A DNA stretch of 20,870 nucleotides from Elysia marginata (taxonomy: Eukaryota > Mollusca > Gastropoda > Plakobranchidae), in the NCBI GenBank assembly GCA_019649035.1, contig BMAT01009356.1:85467-106336 (forward strand), given 5' to 3'. The number at the start of each line of letters is the position of its first letter. The stretch's first letter is position 1. The position numbers were made by a program, and so were the translations under genes. This document shows, in pieces, positions 19,401-20,870 of this stretch. A model generated the notes under the pieces. The model ran no database searches. It was not told where the DNA came from and saw nothing but the letters and a program-made list of their open reading frames with translations.

Positions 19401-20608
19401 CCGCAAAAACTTTGACAATGACATCAAAATGAACAATTTATGACAAAATGTATTGTCTGTCTTGGCAGCCTGTGCGCTACAACTAAAATGCCACTGACAT
19501 GTGTCCACCCACATAAAGCCTCATAACATTTCGTAACGTACCACCACCAGATGGGTTTATTACATACAAGACTGAACCCTAACAAGACAGTTTTTGCTCT
19601 GGCGCACCTTACAAATCCCATCCGCCCTTGTTTCCCATCACATCATAAGAAGAAATCAATCACTTATAGCTAATTTGGTTCTGGGCATTACCCTCAAAAT
19701 TAAAGTTTGAGCACACCTCCCTCTAATATTTTGAGTTTCCCCCAATGAATTCGACAAAAAAGTCTTGAACTGTAAGTCAAAATTCTGACTTGCCCCTGAC
19801 CTACTCTGATCATCTCCCAAATGATAACAAAGTCTGAGGTCAGATCAATTGTAGTTCCTCAAAATATCCTCAGCACAGAAGGGTAGTAAAAACAAAAAAG
19901 CAAAGAAATTCTGGTGATGAAGGGAAGAGACAAAGGGAGTGACATAAAGAAAGAGAGAGAGACAGGAGATGAAGTAGAATGGGGAAAAAAAACAACCTAA
20001 TGATATACACAGTGAGAGAGAGACAGAGGGAGGGAGAAATATGGACCAACAAAGATGGGATGAAAACTTAGTCAAAACCAATTAAAGCTTCATGCATTCA
20101 AATATTTCATACCTATATTTTGCTGGGTATTCTCCATAGCCTTTAAGGATGCCTAAGAGTTTCACCTTGTTCAGTCCACCCAGCTCAGAGTTCTGCAAAT
20201 AAAATTCTTAAGATAAAGTTTGATGATTACTCTAATTTACAAAATAAAGCAAGTTTCAACTGAATCACTTTAAAATTAAAACAAATCGTTTTTTTTGTGT
20301 GTTTTGTGCTCTTTAAAAAAAAAAAAGAAGTTTAAAAAATGGGGATAAAGTGTAAAGAAGTGGCTTTAATATAAAAATGAAAAGGGAATAAAATGAATAA
20401 GATAATAAGATAATAAATGTCCGAGTGTGTAATAGAAAGAGAGTTTCGAACACACCTCTTTGTCATCTGTATCTGCGGTCGCAGCCTTTGAGTTGGTCCT
20501 AGCTAGAGACTGTGCTGCCAGGGCTTTTGTTCTGTGCATGCTACTCTCAGTGCTGAGTGTGTCTGATAGTGTATTCCCAGTCACAACCTTCATCAGGGGC
20601 GGTGGTGG
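7311..20608 (-). CDS. TBC1D31: TBC1D31 (TBC1 domain family member 31 / WDR67), 3' part: 17 coding exons, C-terminal 714 residues
   Basis: Known role of the family: TBC1D31 is a WD40, TBC and coiled-coil protein of centrosomes and centriolar satellites, implicated in ciliogenesis. In human it works with OFD1, PKA and the ubiquitin ligase PJA2. Seen here: 17 exons on the minus strand join into 714 codons plus TAG, with GT-AG at every intron and a total of 2145 nt, divisible by three. Long blocks match my memory of the human protein, for example LAFPFVKLFQNN-like (exon 4), NWxQHWFEYFPNPPINIL (exon 5), ETVFSEVLTxEEWL (exon 6) and KFIVDYQ (exon 7). The layout is a linker (fragment residues 1-51), TBC fold (about 54-235), conserved block (277-336), coiled coil (about 337-593) and a variable tail with a conserved end. 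The human protein is about 1066 residues, so roughly the first third, with the WD40 repeats and promoter, is missing beyond the right edge. Each exon is listed separately. Confidence 0.96.
7897..7965 (-). CDS. TBC1D31: TBC1D31 exon 16 in window: variable tail
   Basis: This exon is 69 nt and encodes residues 646 (split Arg) to 668 plus one base of Val 669. The acceptor is TTTTTTTTCCAAAG and the donor is TCTAGGG followed by GTAAGT. The peptide is PRIAGHSYNEFLPPDSSLEA then SR. No domain is evident. The exon is required to restore frame between exons 15 and 17 and has excellent splice signals. The 446-base intron to its left holds nothing I recognise. Confidence 0.85.
8385..8541 (-). CDS. TBC1D31: TBC1D31 exon 15 in window: variable tail
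   Basis: This exon is 157 nt and encodes residues 594-645 plus one base of Arg 646. The acceptor is CGCCCCCATAG and the donor is GAGCAAA followed by GTGAGT. It begins ETETAAGYDEIAAARIHGEG and includes KTAEEELLEGRHHTLDLVDV. I recognise no domain. The composition is acidic and probably partly disordered. The 419-base intron to its left is A/T-rich, and the minus-strand frame reads through the donor into it without function. Confidence 0.86.
9030..9107 (-). CDS. TBC1D31: TBC1D31 exon 14 in window: end of the coiled coil
   Basis: This exon is 26 codons (residues 568-593), phase 0. The acceptor is TTGAACTTTCCAG and the donor is CAGAAG followed by GTGTGT. The peptide LAGLTSQNRALEGEVYGLMN then NLHLQK is a leucine-rich helical stretch that closes the coiled coil. 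Homology support is weak. The call rests on frame continuity between neighbours and on the splice sites. The 488-base intron to its left is featureless. Confidence 0.86.
9736..9852 (-). CDS. TBC1D31: TBC1D31 exon 13 in window: coiled coil
   Basis: This exon is 39 codons (residues 529-567), phase 0. The acceptor is TTATTGGTTCAG. The donor is CTTAAG followed by GTTGGT, the weakest donor in the gene because +3 is T and the +4/+5 consensus is poor. The peptide runs RMEQTLASAAQHNIDMWAHK and then ELDHKHRMSELDREADTLK, with coiled-coil character. If the weak donor is skipped, translation would continue briefly into the intron (VGAITLILGRAFNYM). The 628-base intron to its left holds nothing recognised. 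Confidence 0.88.
10974..11114 (-). CDS. TBC1D31: TBC1D31 exon 12 in window: coiled coil
   Basis: This exon is 47 codons (residues 482-528), phase 0. The acceptor is CACATGTCACAG and the donor is CGAAAG followed by GTATGT. It begins ELYREFAAQSQVLRTEQDMH and ends GAERDRELDARK. From here to the C-terminus, similarity to the vertebrate protein is weak. The exon is supported by the unbroken frame, heptad-like composition and clean splice sites. The 1121-base intron to its left (9853-10973) holds no feature I can name, and the 395-base intron to its right is also empty. Confidence 0.9.
11510..11602 (-). CDS. TBC1D31: TBC1D31 exon 11 in window: coiled coil
   Basis: This exon is 31 codons (residues 451-481), phase 0 at both ends. 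The acceptor is TATTTCAG and the donor is GAACAG followed by GTATTC. The peptide is ALQRDQETEVAIQEAEIKNM followed by ELQLQKKLFEQ. It aligns with human VYMRDREIAATARDLEMRQL followed by ELESQKRLYEKN. Confidence 0.94.
12708..12843 (-). CDS. TBC1D31: TBC1D31 exon 10 in window: coiled coil
   Basis: This exon is 136 nt and encodes residues 405 (split Arg) to 450. The acceptor is TTTTTTTGACAG and the donor is AGAAAG followed by GTATGC. It contains RRKFLSFQKEQREVELKRLD followed by DELQRK. This aligns with human RRRFLKLQQDQQEMELRRLD then DEIGRK. There is no long ORF over this exon. The 1105-base intron to its left (11603-12707) and the 205-base intron to its right show no other features. Confidence 0.95.
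13049..13201 (-). CDS. TBC1D31: TBC1D31 exon 9 in window: coiled coil
   Basis: This exon is 153 nt and encodes residues 354 (split Lys) to 404 plus two bases of Arg 405. The acceptor is TTTGTGTCAG and the donor is CAAGCG followed by GTAAGT, a near-perfect site. The peptide runs through EEEQWYRQQQLLLEAEEKRR and ends AEQRK. The Trp-Tyr pair is also present in the human protein (EAWYQKQELL). It is a highly charged helical segment typical of a coiled coil. Confidence 0.95.
13647..13699 (-). CDS. TBC1D31: TBC1D31 exon 8 in window: 53-nt exon opening the coiled coil
   Basis: This is the shortest exon found. It is 53 nt and encodes residues 337-353 plus two bases of Lys 354. The acceptor is TTCATAAAG and the donor is GCAAAA followed by GTAAGC. 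The peptide VQERERIRQEELDYLRQ matches human QERERIRNDELDYLRER, so the exon is real despite its size. The 1486-base intron to its right (13700-15185) contains the retroelement remnant at 14083-14350. The 445-base intron to its left contains nothing I recognise. Confidence 0.95.
14083..14350 (+). pseudogene. C-terminal remnant of a non-LTR retrotransposon ORF, in a TBC1D31 intron
   Basis: On the plus strand, antisense to TBC1D31, the translation gives RHILR, a stop, then DNDIYMAGYLFPKRIKFRGR and PLTTT. After a frameshift it gives KDLSSLEDNEIQLRNQYGLK, then ARNRQQWA. This matches the typical end of non-LTR retroelement polyproteins: a GHVLRM-like block, a K-R-x-RGRP-x-TT block, a KDL-S-L block, and a final DR-x-W block. 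At least two stops and one frameshift are present, so it is non-functional. It lies in the 1486-base intron between exons 7 and 8. It may belong to the same broad family as the fragment at 2530-3360, but the two do not overlap in protein sequence, so this cannot be tested here. Confidence 0.75.
15186..15365 (-). CDS. TBC1D31: TBC1D31 exon 7 in window: conserved block after the TBC domain
   Basis: This exon is 60 codons (residues 277-336), phase 0 at both ends. The acceptor is a pure pyrimidine tract (the AAGAAAG repeat just right of the exon on the plus strand) ending TTCTTAG. The donor is TATCAG followed by GTAAAG. It begins FFFHHRN, continues RLMEATPADLHPQNTLKEFT and ends NYPVFNKFPKFIVDYQ. 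The human protein has the same block (LMETTPTDIHP, then YPVFNQYPKFIVDYQ). This block appears specific to TBC1D31 and is a good marker for the orthologue. Confidence 0.97.
15880..16059 (-). CDS. TBC1D31: TBC1D31 exon 6 in window: end of the TBC domain
   Basis: This exon is exactly 60 codons (residues 217-276), phase 0 at both ends. The acceptor is TTTTCCCATAAG and the donor is TTCAAG followed by GTAATC. It reads VYAWPLLETVFSEVLTQEEW, then LMLWDNVLSNHPAFLLVAAV, then AYNICSRGPLMKC. This is the C-terminal helical part of the TBC fold and is very close to the human protein. The introns on either side (15366-15879 and 16060-16484) hold nothing I recognise. Confidence 0.97.
16485..16618 (-). CDS. 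TBC1D31: TBC1D31 exon 5 in window: TBC domain, NWGQHWFEYFPNPP block
   Basis: This exon is 134 nt and encodes residues 172 (split Val) to 216. The acceptor is GATATCTTCAG and the donor is TCAGAG followed by GTAATT. The peptide NWGQHWFEYFPNPPINIL is one of the best-conserved stretches of the protein. It is followed by GMIENMLAHHDPQLLQHL. There is no long ORF over this exon, so it is easy to miss without homology. The intron to its right (16619-18514, 1896 bases) is the largest in the window and holds the small retroelement-like tail at 17372-17458. Confidence 0.96.
17033..17049. repeat. 8+1+8 palindrome in an intron
   Basis: AGATCTAG A CTAGATCT is a perfect inverted repeat with a single central base, in the large intron between exons 4 and 5. 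The sequence shows no known binding-site meaning. Confidence 0.45.
17372..17458 (+). mobile_element. Possible 5'-truncated retroelement 3' tail flanked by 10-bp direct repeats
   Basis: An 87-base segment is flanked on both sides by the identical 10-mer AAGTCAATAC (17362-17371 and 17459-17468). The segment ends in a TTGAA-like tail (CAATTTGAATTGAATTG). This is preceded by a short G/C-rich block, GGGCTGATGGCCTC, that could form a small hairpin. A short conserved 3' end, a low-complexity tail and a target-site duplication are what a heavily 5'-truncated non-LTR or SINE insertion leaves behind. Identity to a known element is not proven. Confidence 0.5.
18515..18648 (-). CDS. TBC1D31: TBC1D31 exon 4 in window: TBC domain core
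   Basis: This exon is 134 nt and encodes residues 127-171 plus one base of Val 172. The acceptor is TTGTTTCACAG and the donor is ATTCTTG followed by GTGAGT, a strong consensus. It includes SALAHWSPIF, then YLPSFAFPFVKLFQNNHLVC, nearly identical to the vertebrate protein. The glutamine-finger motif of active TBC GAPs (Y-x-Q) is replaced by Y-L-P at residues 144-146 (bases 18591-18599). The opposite strand happens to be open for 92 codons across the whole exon (18366-18644), but that ORF has no independent support. Confidence 0.97.
18913..19059 (-). CDS. TBC1D31: TBC1D31 exon 3 in window: TBC domain, RMFIW segment
   Basis: This exon is 147 nt and encodes residues 78-126 plus two bases of the next codon. 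The acceptor is CTTTTTAACAG and the donor is TTGCAAAG followed by GTATGT. The peptide begins RMFIWRKLLLLPENFSAY, which is the R-x-x-x-W element typical of TBC domains, and ends IYPIKSRKLLRILQ. In active TBC GAPs an IxxDxxR arginine-finger motif lies near the end of this exon. Here the equivalent stretch is LHEIYPIKS, with neither the Asp nor the Arg in place. The same stretch of the human protein, as I recall it, also lacks the motif. Confidence 0.95.
19060..20112 (-). other. TBC1D31 intron between exons 2 and 3; purine-rich tract
   Basis: This 1053-base intron contains a plus-strand purine-rich stretch at about 19878-20042 with GAGA and GGGA runs, so the transcript strand is CT-rich there. 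It lies 70-235 bases after the exon 2 donor. I see no coding exon or mobile element in it. Confidence 0.7.
20113..20192 (-). CDS. TBC1D31: TBC1D31 exon 2 in window: start of the TBC domain
   Basis: This exon is 80 nt and encodes residues 52-77 plus two bases of the Arg 78 codon. The acceptor is TTATTTGCAG and the donor is ATATAG followed by GTATGA. The peptide NSELGGLNKVKLLGILKGYG and the following EYPAKY-R match the family segment 'LLKEYGAYPTKYR', the first helix of the TBC fold. The codon AG|A joins cleanly to exon 3, giving KYRMFIW. Confidence 0.93.
20456..20608 (-). CDS. TBC1D31: TBC1D31 exon 1 of 17 in this window: linker before the TBC domain
   Basis: This exon is 153 nt, phase 0 at both ends, and encodes fragment residues 1-51. 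The acceptor reads ACTTTCATACAG then CCACC, and the donor is AAAGAG followed by GTGTGT. It starts with four prolines and is rich in Ser, Thr, Ala and Asp, ending TADTDDKE. It looks like a flexible linker between the WD40 part (outside the window) and the TBC domain. It is the least conserved exon, so its right border rests on the splice site and open frame rather than on homology. An ATG lies in frame at 20591-20593, but I treat this as an internal exon because a good acceptor precedes it and the family has a long N-terminal part. The remaining 262 bases to the right edge show no further exon and are probably intron. The 263-base intron to the left contains nothing I recognise. Confidence 0.75.
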
Positions 20609-20870
20609 CTGTATGAAAGTGATGTCAGAATGCAGTTTTACTTTTTTAAAGACTGGGTTCCTGTGATAATGATTTAGGCATCCAGTGGATTTTCAAAGCC
20701 CATTCCAATTTAGAAGTAAAGTACTGGTATTAACTTATTTATGTCCGTCAATTACAAAAAGTTTAAAAGAAATGATATCTGAACCAAAATCTTTCCATCT
20801 TGAATTCTTAAACAGTTTTACCACTTTAAATAATCTATCATGACCTTTAAATTAAAAACAAGTGAGTGTA

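Noticed and set aside
19845-20081. Minus-strand frames rich in Ser, Leu and Cys
   Set aside because: They are translations of the CT-rich strand of the purine-rich intron tract.
1-20870. tRNA genes or tRNA-derived SINE promoters
   Set aside because: I scanned by eye for B-box-like GGTTCGAnTCC and A-box motifs and saw no convincing pair. A tRNAscan or Dfam search would be needed to exclude diverged copies.

Overview
This is an AT-rich stretch of animal nuclear DNA, with no bacterial-style gene packing. The organism is probably a lophotrochozoan, and a mollusc is my best guess. The evidence is one intron-rich gene on the minus strand with GT-AG introns, abundant microsatellites, and decayed non-LTR retrotransposon pieces of a type I associate with mollusc genomes. 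The taxon is an inference.

The right two-thirds (about 6970-20608, minus strand) is the 3' part of TBC1D31 (older name WDR67). This is a TBC-domain and coiled-coil protein of centrosomes and centriolar satellites with a role in ciliogenesis. I could place 17 coding exons. They total 2145 nt and join in one open frame of 714 codons plus a TAG stop at 7311-7313. Every junction is GT-AG, and all split codons resolve. The first exon in the window (20456-20608) opens in frame from an acceptor site, so the N-terminal WD40 part and the promoter lie beyond position 20870. Fragment residues 1-51 are a linker, about 54-235 the TBC fold, 277-336 a conserved post-TBC block, about 337-593 a long charged coiled coil, and 594-714 a variable tail ending in a short conserved helix.

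The left third (1-6970) has no gene I can support. It holds several microsatellites (1-135, 944-986, 1118-1143, 2027-2068, 5170-5189), a broken non-LTR reverse transcriptase on the minus strand (about 2530-3360), a nested inverted repeat of about 200 bp (4642-4842), and otherwise unstructured AT-rich DNA. Two more retroelement remnants sit in TBC1D31 introns. One is the C-terminal end of a non-LTR element on the plus strand (about 14083-14350). The other is a short retroelement-like tail (about 17372-17458) flanked by 10-bp direct repeats.

I found no convincing new system. The points most worth a second look are the loss of the TBC catalytic fingers, the nested inverted repeat, and the retroelement remnants. 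The longest plus-strand ORF within the gene (18366-18644) is only the antisense shadow of exon 4.
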